The notes beneath the pieces were generated by a model. The model worked only from the letters and a program-made list of their open reading frames with translations, did not search any database and was not told the origin of the DNA. Below, in pieces: positions 18,065 to 27,941 of a stretch of DNA of 64,000 nucleotides; the first letter of the stretch is position 1, and each line of letters starts with the position of its first letter. The DNA is from Paenibacillus sp. (GTDB taxonomy: Bacteria; Bacillota; Bacilli; Paenibacillales; Paenibacillaceae). Location: positions 62,001 through 126,000 of the forward strand of contig JAILZT010000005.1 of assembly GCA_023512345.1 (NCBI GenBank), written 5' to 3'. Position numbers and translations under genes: made by a program.

Positions 18065-18109
18065 ACAAAAAAGGTCTGTTTCCGAAGATAACTTCAGAGA
18101 CAGACCTTT
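18065..18109. terminator. Terminator between AraC gene and DEAD-box helicase gene
   Basis: AAAGGTCTGT and ACAGACCTTT pair perfectly around a partly paired centre. On the minus strand TTTTTTGTCG follows, so it terminates the helicase gene, and it may also act on the convergent araC-type transcript. Confidence 0.75.
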
Positions 18110-18138
18110 AACATTTAGGTATTATATAGCAGCAAATG

Positions 18139-19527
18139 TTATCTGCTGACTTTACTTTCTTTTTTGAACCACTCGGACTTTGGCTTCCGCGGCGGGTTAG
18201 CCTTTGCTTTCGTTTGGAGCTTAGGCTTAGGCTGCTCAGATCTTGTGCTTGCTGGTTTGGTGCTTGCAGCAGCTTTGGAGCTTGCAGGTCTTGACGAGCT
18301 TTCAGGTCTTGAGCCTGCTGGTCTTGAGTTTCCCGGCTTTGAGTTGGATGACTTCGACGGTTGTCCGGACTTAAAGGATTGAGGAATTCTCTTCATCGGA
18401 TAAGGATGATCCTTCACTTCGGGAATCGTCTTACCAATTAACTTCTCTATATCCTTAAGGAATGGAAGCTCATCTACTTCACAAAAAGAGATCGCCGTTC
18501 CGCTAAGCCCTGCTCTACCGGTACGTCCAATGCGGTGAACATAGGTTTCAGGAATGTTAGGTAAGTTGAAGTTGATTACATGTGAAAGCTCATCAATATC
18601 GATCCCTCTAGCTGCGATATCCGTCGCTACCAATACCCGAGTTGCTCCGCTTTTGAAATTTCTCAGAGCATTCTGGCGGTCATTTTGAGACTTATTTCCA
18701 TGAATGGCTTGTGCAGAAACATTAATTTTAGCCAGATCTTTAGTTACACGGTCCGCTCCACGTTTGGTACGGGTAAACACCAGAGCCGATACGATAGATT
18801 TATCCTCTAAAAGAAGGTTCAATTGGTTTTGCTTGTTACCCATTTCTAACAAATAAACGGATTGCTCTATCCGATCTACTGTAGAGGATACAGGAGTAAT
18901 CTCCACTTTCACTGGATTAACCAGCAAGGATTTAACCATTTTATCTATTTCAGGCGGCATCGTTGCCGAGAAGAACAGTGTTTGTTTTTTTGCAGGCATC
19001 TTAGTAATAATTCTCTTCACGTCATGTATAAAGCCCATATCAAGCATTCTGTCGGCTTCATCCAATACTAAGATTTTTACGAATTGCAGATCTACACGTT
19101 TTTGGTTCATTAGGTCCAACAATCGGCCCGGAGTGGCTATTAAAATATCTGCACCTTGATGCAGAGCGCGCTCCTGTGCTTTTTGGGACACACCGCCAAC
19201 GATAGCCGTACAACGAATATTCGTGAATTGGCTGTACGCTTTAATATTTTCATCAATCTGAAGAGCAAGCTCTCTTGTAGGTGTAAGTATCAAAGAGCGA
19301 ATCTTGCGGCCTGTGCTGATGCTGCTCGACTGTTCGCTTAAAAGCTGAATAATTGGCAGTGAAAATGCAGCCGTTTTACCTGTTCCAGTCTGAGCACAGC
19401 CCAGCAAATCTCTGCCCGCAAGCACTCCCGGGATCGATTGTTCTTGGATAGGTGTCGGTGAAGTATAGCCCTCTTTACTTAATGCTTTTAGAATCGGGGG
19501 TATAATGTTTAATTCTTGAAATGTCAT
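18139..19527 (-). CDS. DEAD-box ATP-dependent RNA helicase (RhlE/CshA type)
   Basis: A 462-residue RNA helicase. The two RecA-like domains (about residues 1-365) carry the Q motif TPIQEQSIP, Walker A AQTGTGKTAAF, DEAD in LVLDEADRMLDMGF, SAT in FFSATMPPEID, and HRIGRTGRAG. The last 85 residues are a low-complexity Ser/Pro/Lys/Arg tail ending PPRKPKSEWFKKESKVSR. It is disordered and basic, as in RhlE-type enzymes where it binds RNA. AAGGAGACAAA precedes the ATG. It stands alone between terminators and probably acts in ribosome assembly or cold-induced RNA unwinding. Confidence 0.93.
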   Translation of the reverse strand: MTFQELNIIPPILKALSKEGYTSPTPIQEQSIPGVLAGRDLLGCAQTGTGKTAAFSLPIIQLLSEQSSSISTGRKIRSLILTPTRELALQIDENIKAYSQFTNIRCTAIVGGVSQKAQERALHQGADILIATPGRLLDLMNQKRVDLQFVKILVLDEADRMLDMGFIHDVKRIITKMPAKKQTLFFSATMPPEIDKMVKSLLVNPVKVEITPVSSTVDRIEQSVYLLEMGNKQNQLNLLLEDKSIVSALVFTRTKRGADRVTKDLAKINVSAQAIHGNKSQNDRQNALRNFKSGATRVLVATDIAARGIDIDELSHVINFNLPNIPETYVHRIGRTGRAGLSGTAISFCEVDELPFLKDIEKLIGKTIPEVKDHPYPMKRIPQSFKSGQPSKSSNSKPGNSRPAGSRPESSSRPASSKAAASTKPASTRSEQPKPKLQTKAKANPPRKPKSEWFKKESKVSR

Positions 19528-19608
19528 TTTGTCTCCTTAATCTCAAATACATATATTATTAATCATCGAACTTTTATGTCATAACGAATAATGATAACAT
19601 AAATCCAC

Positions 19609-19639
19609 AAAAAAAAGAAGCGAGAATTTCCTCGCCTCT
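19609..19639 (-). terminator. Terminator of the 19.6-22.9 kb ABC transporter genes
   Basis: On the minus strand AGAGGCGAG pairs with CTCGCTTCT around a 6-nt loop, followed by a run of T residues (TTTTTTTTG). Confidence 0.85.
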
Positions 19640-19652
19640 TTCAGTGAAGTTT

Positions 19653-20489
19653 TTATCCCTTAATTGCACCTGCTGCTACACCTTTGACAAAATACTTTTG
19701 AAGAGAAATGAACACAATCAGAACCGGCACAATAGACATTGTAGTACCAGCGAATATCATATCCCAGCGTGAGGAGAACTCACCAATATACCTGAATATT
19801 TCCACGACCATTGTTTTCGCCTGACCGGAAGGAAGAACAAGCATTGGCATCAGATAGTCATTCCAAATCCCCAGTCCGTTAAGTACGACCATACTCGCTG
19901 TACAAGGTCCCAGCAACGGGAAGACGATTCTCCAGAATATCCCGTATCTAGTGCATCCATCAATTTCTGCGGCTTCTTCGATCTCTCTTGGAATACCTTT
20001 CATGAAGCTGGTATACAGGAGACAACCAAATCCGACCGCACCGGATACATATATAACAATTGGGCCTGCGAGATTACCGTATAAACCAAACATTTTCAGT
20101 TCTTTGAATAGGGGAAGCATATAAGCTTGGAAAGGGATCATCATCCCTGCCAGATAGTAAAGGAATACAAACTTTGTCCATTTGGCATTTCTTCGCTCAA
20201 TCGCGTAACCCGCCATAGGAATAATTAACACTTGGGCAAAAATAGCGATAGCTGTCAGAATCAAGCTGTTCAAAATCGCTCTTGGAAACTCTGTTTCAGT
20301 CAACAAATACTTGAAGCTGCCCAAATAAAATGATTTTGGGAAAGCAATGGCATCCCGCATGATTTCAGCATTACTTTTGAATGCAGACATCAGACTGAAG
20401 AAAATCGGAAAGAAGAATACAACGGCAATAAGAAGTGTGAACAGTAACAGAAGGACATCTATGAGTCTTTTACGTGCTTGCATAGTCAT
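19653..20489 (-). CDS. Carbohydrate ABC transporter permease (MalG type)
   Basis: A 278-residue inner-membrane permease of the MalG/LacG group (CUT1), with about six transmembrane helices. The cytoplasmic EAA loop reads EEAAEIDGCTRYGIFWRIVFPL (about residues 184-205); it docks the ATPase. The start overlaps the stop of the preceding permease gene (TAATG), and GGGAGG lies upstream. It is the last gene of an operon with a binding protein and a second permease. No ATPase gene is adjacent, so a shared MsmX-type ATPase from elsewhere is expected, as is common for CUT1 systems in Bacillus. Substrate is inferred to be a uronic-acid-containing oligosaccharide from the nearby GH88 gene. Confidence 0.9.
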   Translation of the reverse strand: MTMQARKRLIDVLLLLFTLLIAVVFFFPIFFSLMSAFKSNAEIMRDAIAFPKSFYLGSFKYLLTETEFPRAILNSLILTAIAIFAQVLIIPMAGYAIERRNAKWTKFVFLYYLAGMMIPFQAYMLPLFKELKMFGLYGNLAGPIVIYVSGAVGFGCLLYTSFMKGIPREIEEAAEIDGCTRYGIFWRIVFPLLGPCTASMVVLNGLGIWNDYLMPMLVLPSGQAKTMVVEIFRYIGEFSSRWDMIFAGTTMSIVPVLIVFISLQKYFVKGVAAGAIKG

Positions 20490-21415
20490 TATAGTTGAAC
20501 CTCCCTTTTCTGGAGGACTTTTACCTGGAATACAGTGATAATCAAAATAATCAGGAACAATACTAACGCCATTGCGGTACCAAAACCTTGTCTTAGCTCA
20601 CCAATACCTACCTTGTAAATAATATAGGTTAATGTTTCTGTCTCAAATCCCGGTCCACCATCGGTCATGACGGCAATTTGATCAAATATCTTCAGTGAAC
20701 TGATCATGGATAGAACCATACAAACAGTTACTGAACCGGCAAGTAAAGGAAAGGTGATATGACGGAATTGCTGTCTTCCATTGGCTCCATCAATGCTAGC
20801 CGCTTCAGTCAGCTCTTGCGGGATCCCTTGCAATCCGGCCAAATAGATAATCATATAGTAACCTGCAGATTTCCAGACCGTTGACAATATAATCGATAAC
20901 ATCGCATATTTGGGATTTCCCAGCCAGTCTACGATATAGGCTCCAAGCCCAATAGAATCCAGCATTTGATTAACGACGCCAAAGTTGTAATTCAGAATGA
21001 TTGTCCAGACAAAGCCCATTACGATACCGCTGATCAGTACCGGAAAATAAAACACACTTCTGAATAAATTACGGAACCAGCGAACTTTATCAACCAACAT
21101 CGCCAGCATAATAGCTACGATATTTTCTAAAATAACCAAACTTACTGTTAACAACATCGTATTTTTAAGTGCGTTATGAACTCTTGGACTATTCCAAATT
21201 TCTACGAAATTCGCAAAGCCAATAAATCGGACATCAGAGCTGACTCCATCCCAGGATGTGAAGCTATAATATACGCTGCCCAGCGTGGGTATAATTACAA
21301 ACAAGGTATATAGTATGAATGATGGTAGTATGAATACCAGAGCGTAGGACTGCCACTTTTTCTTTTTCTTAGCAGCTACATACGAGTTTTCAATACTTAC
21401 AGAAGGCACGGCCAT
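20489..21415 (-). CDS. Carbohydrate ABC transporter permease (MalF type)
   Basis: A 308-residue CUT1 permease with a basic N-terminus (AAKKKKKWQSY), six predicted transmembrane helices and the EAA loop LTEAASIDGANGRQQFRHITFPLL. ATG at 21415 has GGAGGGAGAG upstream, while a longer in-frame start at 21442 has none. Partner of the downstream MalG-type permease, with which it overlaps by one base, and of the binding protein encoded upstream. Confidence 0.9.
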   Translation of the reverse strand: MAVPSVSIENSYVAAKKKKKWQSYALVFILPSFILYTLFVIIPTLGSVYYSFTSWDGVSSDVRFIGFANFVEIWNSPRVHNALKNTMLLTVSLVILENIVAIMLAMLVDKVRWFRNLFRSVFYFPVLISGIVMGFVWTIILNYNFGVVNQMLDSIGLGAYIVDWLGNPKYAMLSIILSTVWKSAGYYMIIYLAGLQGIPQELTEAASIDGANGRQQFRHITFPLLAGSVTVCMVLSMISSLKIFDQIAVMTDGGPGFETETLTYIIYKVGIGELRQGFGTAMALVLFLIILIITVFQVKVLQKREVQL

Positions 21416-21509
21416 TATTCTCTCTCCCTCCAGGAAGCACATGTAAGATAAGAAGAGCCGCTGCCGGAGCAGAGGCCCCCTCTATTTCCACGCTGATCCT
21501 TCGCTGTGT

Positions 21510-22856
21510 TTACTGTGCGTTAGCTTTTACTTCATTGTCATATTCGGTATCCGCATGTTTCATATACTCAGCAACATTAGCGTCTTTTGCAACTAGATCC
21601 TGCATCAGTTTGTAATACCAGTTACGGAATTGGGGAGGGATTTGGCTATCGCCCCACCAGTTATTTATCGCAAGTGATTTGGTAACCGCAGGATCGGCAA
21701 TGATATCCAGTGCTGTTTTCATTTGTTCACCGGTCTCATAGGTCACTTTTTCTTTGGTAGATGGAATACCGTTAACACTGGCCAAGTAAGTAGAGTATTG
21801 TTCAGGAGCAAAGAAGAATCGGATAAAAGACTTGATAGCTTCTGTTTTATCAGCATCTTTAGCAGCTTCTGCAGATAAGGACCATCCGGCAGGTGATGGC
21901 AATCCAATAACATTCAATTTACCTTCACGGTCAGGCAGCCCGTAAAATCCGAATTCGAAGGTTGGATCCGCTTCAGCAATCTGTCCAAACATCCAGGTTC
22001 CGGAATATAACTGAGCAGCCTTACCAGAAACCAGTATAGACGCTGTTTGGTTATCTGCTGTGCTTAACCAGCCCTTGTCAACATATTTTGTGAAAAGTTC
22101 TTTATAATCGGTCATTGCTTGAACCACGTTAGCATCTGTAAAACTTACTGTTTTGGCAGTACGCTTAGCGTTCCAGTCCGGATCTTTTGAATACACATCG
22201 TCAATGAGGAATTTATTGAGCCAGAAGCCCATATGGAATATATCCTTACCCCCTACAACGATCGGAGAAATACCTGTTGCTTTAAGCTTTTCTTGGATGG
22301 CAATAAATTCATCGTAAGTTTTCGGAAGCTCTGTAATCCCGGCGTCTGCATACGCTTTTTTGCTGTAGATAATGCCTTGCGGCACATTTACACCTAGCGG
22401 TGCATTCCACGCTTTGCCATCAACCTCAGGGATGTTATCGAACATGTCCTTCAAATCTGCAGGCAGCTCGGCAATCTTACCGGCATCGGCAAAAATCTTG
22501 GTATCCCGCATTTCCACCAAATCCGGGAATTCTCCAACTGCATCTTTCGTTTTCAGCCAATCCAGATAAGCAGCAGATGTGGTTTCGCTCAGGTCCGTTA
22601 TTTTTATATTAGGGTTAGCTGTTGTAAAGGCCTTAATCGTATTCTGAATGGCTGACTTAGTAGCAGGGTCACCCGAAGCATAACCTATGGTAAAGTTAAT
22701 TTCCTTCGGTGCATCGGTAGCTTGTGCTTGATTGTCGGGTGCATTAGTTGCATTTGTATTCGCAGCGTTGTTAGTGTTATCTCCTCCGCAAGCGGAAAGT
22801 ACAGTCATACCCACAAGTAGTGATGCAGATAGTTTAATCATCGATTTTTTCATCAT
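21510..22856 (-). CDS. Extracellular sugar-binding lipoprotein of ABC transporter (family 1)
   Basis: A 448-residue lipoprotein. The signal peptide ends in the lipobox LSAC (about residue 23), followed by an Asn/Thr-rich linker, so it is tethered to the outer face of the membrane. The mature part is a family 1 solute-binding fold: ITDLSETTSAAYLDWLK, the hinge GVNVPQGIIYSKKAYADAG, and the aromatic C-terminal region INNWWGDSQIPPQFRNWYY. It delivers ligand to the two downstream permeases. The start at 22856 follows AGGAGG; the longer frame to 22916 has no better site. It is separated from the upstream kinase gene by 176 bp holding a possible cre site, so it probably has its own promoter. Confidence 0.9.
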   Translation of the reverse strand: MMKKSMIKLSASLLVGMTVLSACGGDNTNNAANTNATNAPDNQAQATDAPKEINFTIGYASGDPATKSAIQNTIKAFTTANPNIKITDLSETTSAAYLDWLKTKDAVGEFPDLVEMRDTKIFADAGKIAELPADLKDMFDNIPEVDGKAWNAPLGVNVPQGIIYSKKAYADAGITELPKTYDEFIAIQEKLKATGISPIVVGGKDIFHMGFWLNKFLIDDVYSKDPDWNAKRTAKTVSFTDANVVQAMTDYKELFTKYVDKGWLSTADNQTASILVSGKAAQLYSGTWMFGQIAEADPTFEFGFYGLPDREGKLNVIGLPSPAGWSLSAEAAKDADKTEAIKSFIRFFFAPEQYSTYLASVNGIPSTKEKVTYETGEQMKTALDIIADPAVTKSLAINNWWGDSQIPPQFRNWYYKLMQDLVAKDANVAEYMKHADTEYDNEVKANAQ

Positions 22857-22921
22857 CTGTATATGAACCCTCCTCGAATGTAAAGCCGGAAACCTATTTT
22901 CCGATGTGCGCATCATCGCTT

Positions 22922-22935
22922 AGTAAGCGTTTCCC
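22922..22935 (-). promoter_or_regulatory. Candidate cre (CcpA) site before the sugar-binding lipoprotein gene
   Basis: On the minus strand GGGAAACGCTTACT matches about 11 of 14 positions of the cre consensus, 66 bp upstream of the lipoprotein start. By-eye match only. Confidence 0.3.
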
Positions 22936-23032
22936 TTGCTTTTAGAATAGCATCGATATTAGTAGCTTTGAATGAACTTTCTTAAGCACGATGTGCAGGA
23001 ATTTAAGAATTTGGGCAGTAAAAAAGACGGAC

Positions 23033-24826
23033 CTACGTGAAATCCGTCTCTTCATTATTCGTATTTACATCAAATTTATTAAGGACTGGGAATAGCAGTA
23101 ACACCGAAGTTCCAATATGCTCCCTGCTGCTAATCGATAAACCGTAACCTTCCCCGAAAACTGATTTCATGCGTTCATGGACATTTTTCAAGCCAATATT
23201 TTTGCTAGGTGCCTTGGGATCATCCAGTTGAGTATTTAATCGATTTAGAGTAGCTTCGTTCATCCCGATACCATTGTCATATACCGTTATTGCGAGTTGT
23301 TCCTCCCGCCGTTCCATGGTTATCTCCACAGTACCCTTCCCTTTAGTTCGGAGTCCGTGCTGAACCGCATTTTCCACAATAGGCTGAAGGGAAAGCTTTA
23401 GAATCGACCATTCCAAATCTACATCCGGGGGAATATCACAATGAAGCTCAAACCGATTCTCATAGCGTACCGACATGATGTAAAAATAATCCTTCAGATG
23501 TTCCAGCTCACTTCGAATGCTCACCCTTTCTTCTCCATAATCTATTACATATTTCAATTGGTTAGATAAGGAAAGAATCATGTCAGCAACTTCATCCACG
23601 TCTTTATCCACGGCATTCATACGTATGACTTCGAGCGTATTATATAGATAGTGAGGGCGGATTTGACTCTTCAATGCATTAAGCTCAGTCTGCTTCTGCT
23701 TGATTTCAGCCACATAAGCCTCATCAATATAAGCTTGAAGCCGCTCAATCATTCGATTAAAGCCATGGCCTAACCTGCCCATCTCATCGTTGCTCTCTAC
23801 CAGCAGCTTCGCGTCCAGATTTCCTGATTCCACTACCGTCATCTGCTTAATTAATTTCCGAATAGGTGCAGCGAGACGTCGGGAGAACCATGTGCCCATT
23901 ACAATCATGACAACTGCACAAATAAGGATAGCAATAAAGACAGTTGTCCTGGCATTTACTAACTGCTGGAACAATCCTTCCTTATAAATTCTAGCTACTA
24001 GGCGGCCATTTAGAAAGGGAATACTCTCACTTATGGTTATCATTTCGCTATTGTTATTTGCATCCAGGACTTGTCCATCCTCCGGAACTTTTAAATTACT
24101 GAAGTAGGTATTCCCATCCCCATCCAATAAAAACATTTCATCCTTCTCCGCCAGATTCAGCTCTTTAAAGAATTGATCAAACATTGATGCATCTACATCG
24201 AAAAATAAAGTACCAACTACTTTCGGTTCCTGAGTTACGAGTCCACCGGAGATATCACTAAGATTCCGGCCAATCGTAAACACCTTTCTTTTCGAGTTCA
24301 AATAGTAGGATTCTGGATGTGTCGGGATAATTGCTAATCGGGAGGGCTCGTTGATCATCGTCGATTTCCAATCTTTATAGGGAAAAATTTCTTCGGTCAA
24401 GCCGTTGTTATCCTTGTTTTGATAATATATTTTGTTATCCATTGACCTTATAAAATAGGCACTTTGAATATAGGGATCGCTATAAAGAATGGTCTTTAAA
24501 AAGGTGTTAATCGGTATTGCATTAATGGACTCCAAGTCATTGACATTATAGGTTTGATTGAGCTTGGTGGTGTCGATATAACCCTCGTAGCGTCCTGTAT
24601 ACATCAACTTGGACATATCATTATATTGTTTGAAGGACGAATTCAAATTATAGCTCATATATAAAACCATCTGCTGCAAATTGCTCGTTGTATACCTTTC
24701 CACATAACCCGAAAAAATCTTCACGGAGAAAAAACTAAGGGCAAACAACGGAATCAGACCCACCAATATAAACGAGGTAGAGAATTTTACAAATATACTA
24801 TTCGATTTACGACCCCATATACGCAT
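23033..24826 (-). CDS. YesM-type sensor histidine kinase
   Basis: A 597-residue membrane kinase. Helix 1 is at about residues 13-35, followed by an extracellular dCache-like sensor (about 36-290), helix 2 near 295-315, and HAMP with RKLIKQMTVVESGNLDAKL. A His_kinase domain (LytS/YesM class) contains the phospho-acceptor in SQIRPHYLYNTLEVIRM, with R where most relatives have N. The ATPase domain has VENAVQHGL and VYDNGIGM. It follows its response regulator by 50 bp and precedes the CUT1 transport genes that the pair probably induces. Ligand unknown; a uronide-type oligosaccharide is plausible from context. Confidence 0.9.
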   Translation of the reverse strand: MRIWGRKSNSIFVKFSTSFILVGLIPLFALSFFSVKIFSGYVERYTTSNLQQMVLYMSYNLNSSFKQYNDMSKLMYTGRYEGYIDTTKLNQTYNVNDLESINAIPINTFLKTILYSDPYIQSAYFIRSMDNKIYYQNKDNNGLTEEIFPYKDWKSTMINEPSRLAIIPTHPESYYLNSKRKVFTIGRNLSDISGGLVTQEPKVVGTLFFDVDASMFDQFFKELNLAEKDEMFLLDGDGNTYFSNLKVPEDGQVLDANNNSEMITISESIPFLNGRLVARIYKEGLFQQLVNARTTVFIAILICAVVMIVMGTWFSRRLAAPIRKLIKQMTVVESGNLDAKLLVESNDEMGRLGHGFNRMIERLQAYIDEAYVAEIKQKQTELNALKSQIRPHYLYNTLEVIRMNAVDKDVDEVADMILSLSNQLKYVIDYGEERVSIRSELEHLKDYFYIMSVRYENRFELHCDIPPDVDLEWSILKLSLQPIVENAVQHGLRTKGKGTVEITMERREEQLAITVYDNGIGMNEATLNRLNTQLDDPKAPSKNIGLKNVHERMKSVFGEGYGLSISSREHIGTSVLLLFPVLNKFDVNTNNEETDFT

Positions 24827-24876
24827 TAGAGAACAAACTCCTTTTTTCCTTTCTATACAAGACCGGCAGCAATTCG

Positions 24877-26478
24877 CTATTGCTCTTTGAAGGACTGTTT
24901 ATATTCCTGCGGAAGCTTACCATATTTTTTCTTGAACATATCACTGAAATGCCGGGCATTATTATAGCCTACTTGTTCTGCAATTTCATATACCATCAAA
25001 TCTCGATGCAAAAGGAGCCGAAGGGCGTGTTTCATCCGAACCTCCGTTACGTAATTCTTGAAATTTTGGCCCGTATGTTTTTTAAAAAAATGGCTGAAAT
25101 AATATGAATTCATGTATACGAGTGCTGCCATCGACTCTAGGGTAATATTCTCCGCATAATGCTCTTCAATATAGCTTTTCACTTGGGACAATGGGGCGGA
25201 TTCCTTGCCGTTCATCCTACCGACAATCTGCAGGTACATTCTATCGACAATCTGCCTAAACTCTTCCCCGACCTGATCAAACGTCGAAAATCGGCTCCAT
25301 TCTTCTAGTAGCGGATACATCATTTGACCTGTAATATCCATGGAAAATCCATATTCCAGCATCTCTTGCTCCAGCAGCATTACCGTATTATATAGGGTCG
25401 AAACTGCAAGGTTTTTATTGCCGTAAGCTAGCAGCCGGATATTCTGCAGTAAGCTTTGTGTTAGCTCTGTTACTCTTTCTTTATTCTGAGAGGTAAGTGC
25501 TGAGCCTAATTCTTTCTGAATTTCGCTAAGTGTTCCTACCTGAACCGTATCTTCAATTAGGGCCACATCATACGGAATCACCTGATTTAGGCCTTGAAAA
25601 TACTTTTTATGCAGCGACTTTAATGCAGATCTGTAAGAGTGGTCCGAGTCAACAATATCGTCAACGGGACACCCGATTCCAATGGATACCTTTAATTTTA
25701 AAAAGCTGTTTATTTTATAATGAAGATCTTCAGCCAGCCTGCTCATCTCTTCCATATTCTCGTGCTGTAATAGAATTCCGAACTGCTCACCCTTACGAAA
25801 CACAAAACCGTTACCCAATTGGTCGACTGTCTCTTTTATGATATTGAATAAGGCGAATTCAACCAGCTTACGCTCACGCTCTTCCCAACGTATAGAACGC
25901 TCAGCATCTTCATCCATTTCCAGCAGACAGATACTGACAATACTGCTAACCGTAACTACCCCCATATCGATCAACGTATCCGCTACTCCTCTGTTACCAT
26001 CCGTCAAGCTGTCGAGCATTTCTTCAATCGTAACGATTCGATTCTTCCGCTCATAATGTGTCAGCAACTCTTTATTGCGCTCGCCTTCCGATTCCTGGCG
26101 GATAATAGAGACGGCCCTGCTAACCACCTCTTCGAGCTGATTTTTATTGACGGGTTTAACCAAATAATCCATCGCTCCATATTGAAGCGCCTGCTTCGCA
26201 TATGAGAATTCCTGGTAAGCGCTAATAAAAATGACTTTGATCTGACGCTTGGAATCATGTATTTCCTTTATAATATCAATCCCGGTACAACCCGGCATGC
26301 TGATGTCGCTAATAATTAGGTCAGGTTGGCTGGTGGTCATAAGATCTCTCAGCTCATTCCCGTCGTTGGCTTCCCCCACAATAGTCAATCCAAGCGCTTC
26401 CCAAGAAAGCAGTTTTTTCAGTCCGCGTATAATTACGGGTTCATCATCAGCAAGCAGTACGCGAATGGTTCTGGTCAT
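24877..26478 (-). CDS. YesN-type response regulator with AraC DNA-binding domain
   Basis: A 533-residue regulator. The receiver domain (1-120) has LLADDEPVIIRG, the phospho-acceptor in PDLIISDISMPGCTG, and YLVKPVNKNQLEE. A long middle region (about 135-420) resembles the YesN linker. The C-terminal AraC domain (about 430-530) has YMNSYYFSHFFKKHTGQNF and VGYNNARHFSDMFKKKYG. ATG at 26478 is preceded by AAGGAGG. It heads the RR-HK-binding protein-permease-permease unit and diverges from the GH88 gene across 245 bp, so it may control both. Confidence 0.9.
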   Translation of the reverse strand: MTRTIRVLLADDEPVIIRGLKKLLSWEALGLTIVGEANDGNELRDLMTTSQPDLIISDISMPGCTGIDIIKEIHDSKRQIKVIFISAYQEFSYAKQALQYGAMDYLVKPVNKNQLEEVVSRAVSIIRQESEGERNKELLTHYERKNRIVTIEEMLDSLTDGNRGVADTLIDMGVVTVSSIVSICLLEMDEDAERSIRWEERERKLVEFALFNIIKETVDQLGNGFVFRKGEQFGILLQHENMEEMSRLAEDLHYKINSFLKLKVSIGIGCPVDDIVDSDHSYRSALKSLHKKYFQGLNQVIPYDVALIEDTVQVGTLSEIQKELGSALTSQNKERVTELTQSLLQNIRLLAYGNKNLAVSTLYNTVMLLEQEMLEYGFSMDITGQMMYPLLEEWSRFSTFDQVGEEFRQIVDRMYLQIVGRMNGKESAPLSQVKSYIEEHYAENITLESMAALVYMNSYYFSHFFKKHTGQNFKNYVTEVRMKHALRLLLHRDLMVYEIAEQVGYNNARHFSDMFKKKYGKLPQEYKQSFKEQ

Positions 26479-26723
26479 GTGTAACCTCCTTAGTAACATC
26501 CGCTAAATGAAGCTGGGTACTTTATTTTATCATAGCCATGCGGAAGTTATTTAAGCAAAAATAGCGGTTTTTTAAGAGTCTATGGATAAGGGAGACATCT
26601 TTATTTCCATTGACGGCAATAGGACAATATTTGAATATTTTCTGATATCAAATCATAACTTTCAAATTCTTTCGAAGGCTATACTCATACATATCAAATC
26701 AGCAATCCATTGGAGGGTTTCAA

Positions 26724-27830
26724 GTGAGTGAACAGTATTGGCGGGAAATTATGAACAGGCTGGATAATAAGGTAGAGCGAATGGTAGCGCAAATAGGTGA
26801 TAAATGTCCTCATTTCGCTGGCGAGGATGGCAAATTTGATGATATTGGCTCTGACTGGTGGACGACTGGTTTTTGGCCGGGCATCCTCTGGATTATGCAC
26901 GATATTACGGGTAAGGACTTTTATAAGGATGCTGCCTGGCATTGGGACGGTACGTTAGAGGAATGGTTCATTAAACCGACGGTTGAGATGCATCATGATG
27001 TGGGTTTTCAGTTCCTTCCGACTGCAGTCATCAAGCATACGATTACTGGGGATGAAGATGCACTGCGTAGAGGGATTGAAGCCGCTAACTTTCTAGCAGC
27101 CCGTTATAATCCTGTGGGCAAGTTTATTCGGGCTTGGAATGAAGATAAATACGGCTGGGTGATTATCGACTGCATGCTAAATATCTCTCTGTTATTTTGG
27201 GCCAGCAAAGTAACCGGAGATCCGCGCTACAAGCATATCGCGATAAGCCACGCAGAAACTACTATGAAGTATGGTATTCGTGAGGACGGTTCAACCAAAC
27301 ACATTATCTCTTTCGATGCGGAGACTGGTGCTTATATTGAGAATTTCGGGGGACAAGGTTATGGTGTAGAATCTTCTTGGAGTCGCGGAACCTCTTGGGG
27401 GTTGTATGGCTTCATCAATACTTACCGCCACACAGGGGATGAGCGGTTCCTGAATACAGCTAAACGTATCGCCCATTATTTCATAGCTGCTCTCCCTGAA
27501 GATCTAGTGCCTTATTGGGATTTCCGCCTCGAAGATGATGAGCGTATGTTCAGAGACAGCTCGGCTGCTGCGATTGCTGCCTCAGGTCTGCTTGAACTGG
27601 CAGAGATCGTACCGCACGGGGAAAAGAGTCTTTACGCAGATGCGGCCGAACGTATTCTTCGTTCACTGACGGGAAATTATGCGACTTGGGACCAGCCGGA
27701 TCATGAAGCTATACTGCTGCATGGCACTGGAAGCGGCACGTCCTTCATTGACGTTTCGCTTATTTATGGAGATTATTATTACGTTGAAGCCATCGCCAAA
27801 TTGAATGACTGGAAGCATCGGATCTTCTAA
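26724..27830 (+). CDS. GH88 unsaturated glucuronyl hydrolase
   Basis: A 368-residue alpha/alpha-barrel enzyme of the UGL (GH88) family. It removes the 4,5-unsaturated uronic acid that polysaccharide lyases leave at the non-reducing end, by hydrating the double bond. The family's two Asp residues appear in MHHDVGF (Asp92) and VIIDCMLNI (Asp149). The aromatic SDWWTTGFWPGILW, ESSWSRGTSWGLYGF and PYWDFRL segments are also typical. Length is close to the Bacillus sp. GL1 enzyme (about 377). The GTG start at 26724 follows TTGGAGGG. No signal peptide: it acts inside the cell on imported oligosaccharide. It diverges from the YesN/YesM-ABC unit. The product, a 4-deoxy-5-keto uronate, fits KduI/KduD at 60-62.5 kb. 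Confidence 0.9.
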   Translation: MSEQYWREIMNRLDNKVERMVAQIGDKCPHFAGEDGKFDDIGSDWWTTGFWPGILWIMHDITGKDFYKDAAWHWDGTLEEWFIKPTVEMHHDVGFQFLPTAVIKHTITGDEDALRRGIEAANFLAARYNPVGKFIRAWNEDKYGWVIIDCMLNISLLFWASKVTGDPRYKHIAISHAETTMKYGIREDGSTKHIISFDAETGAYIENFGGQGYGVESSWSRGTSWGLYGFINTYRHTGDERFLNTAKRIAHYFIAALPEDLVPYWDFRLEDDERMFRDSSAAAIAASGLLELAEIVPHGEKSLYADAAERILRSLTGNYATWDQPDHEAILLHGTGSGTSFIDVSLIYGDYYYVEAIAKLNDWKHRIF

Positions 27831-27866
27831 TGCGGTGATCGTTTCTTTTCATACCTAGAATAATAA

Positions 27867-27914
27867 CCAAAGGCTGCCTATATTTCGCTTATGCGAGAGA
27901 TAGATAGCCTTTGG
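27867..27914. terminator. Bidirectional terminator between GH88 gene and ytfQ-like gene
   Basis: CCAAAGGCT and AGCCTTTGG form the outer stem; inner TCGC/GCGA pairing extends it to a long hairpin between two convergent genes. Confidence 0.7.
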
Positions 27915-27941
27915 TTCGTTAATAATTCCCGTAACTATGAT

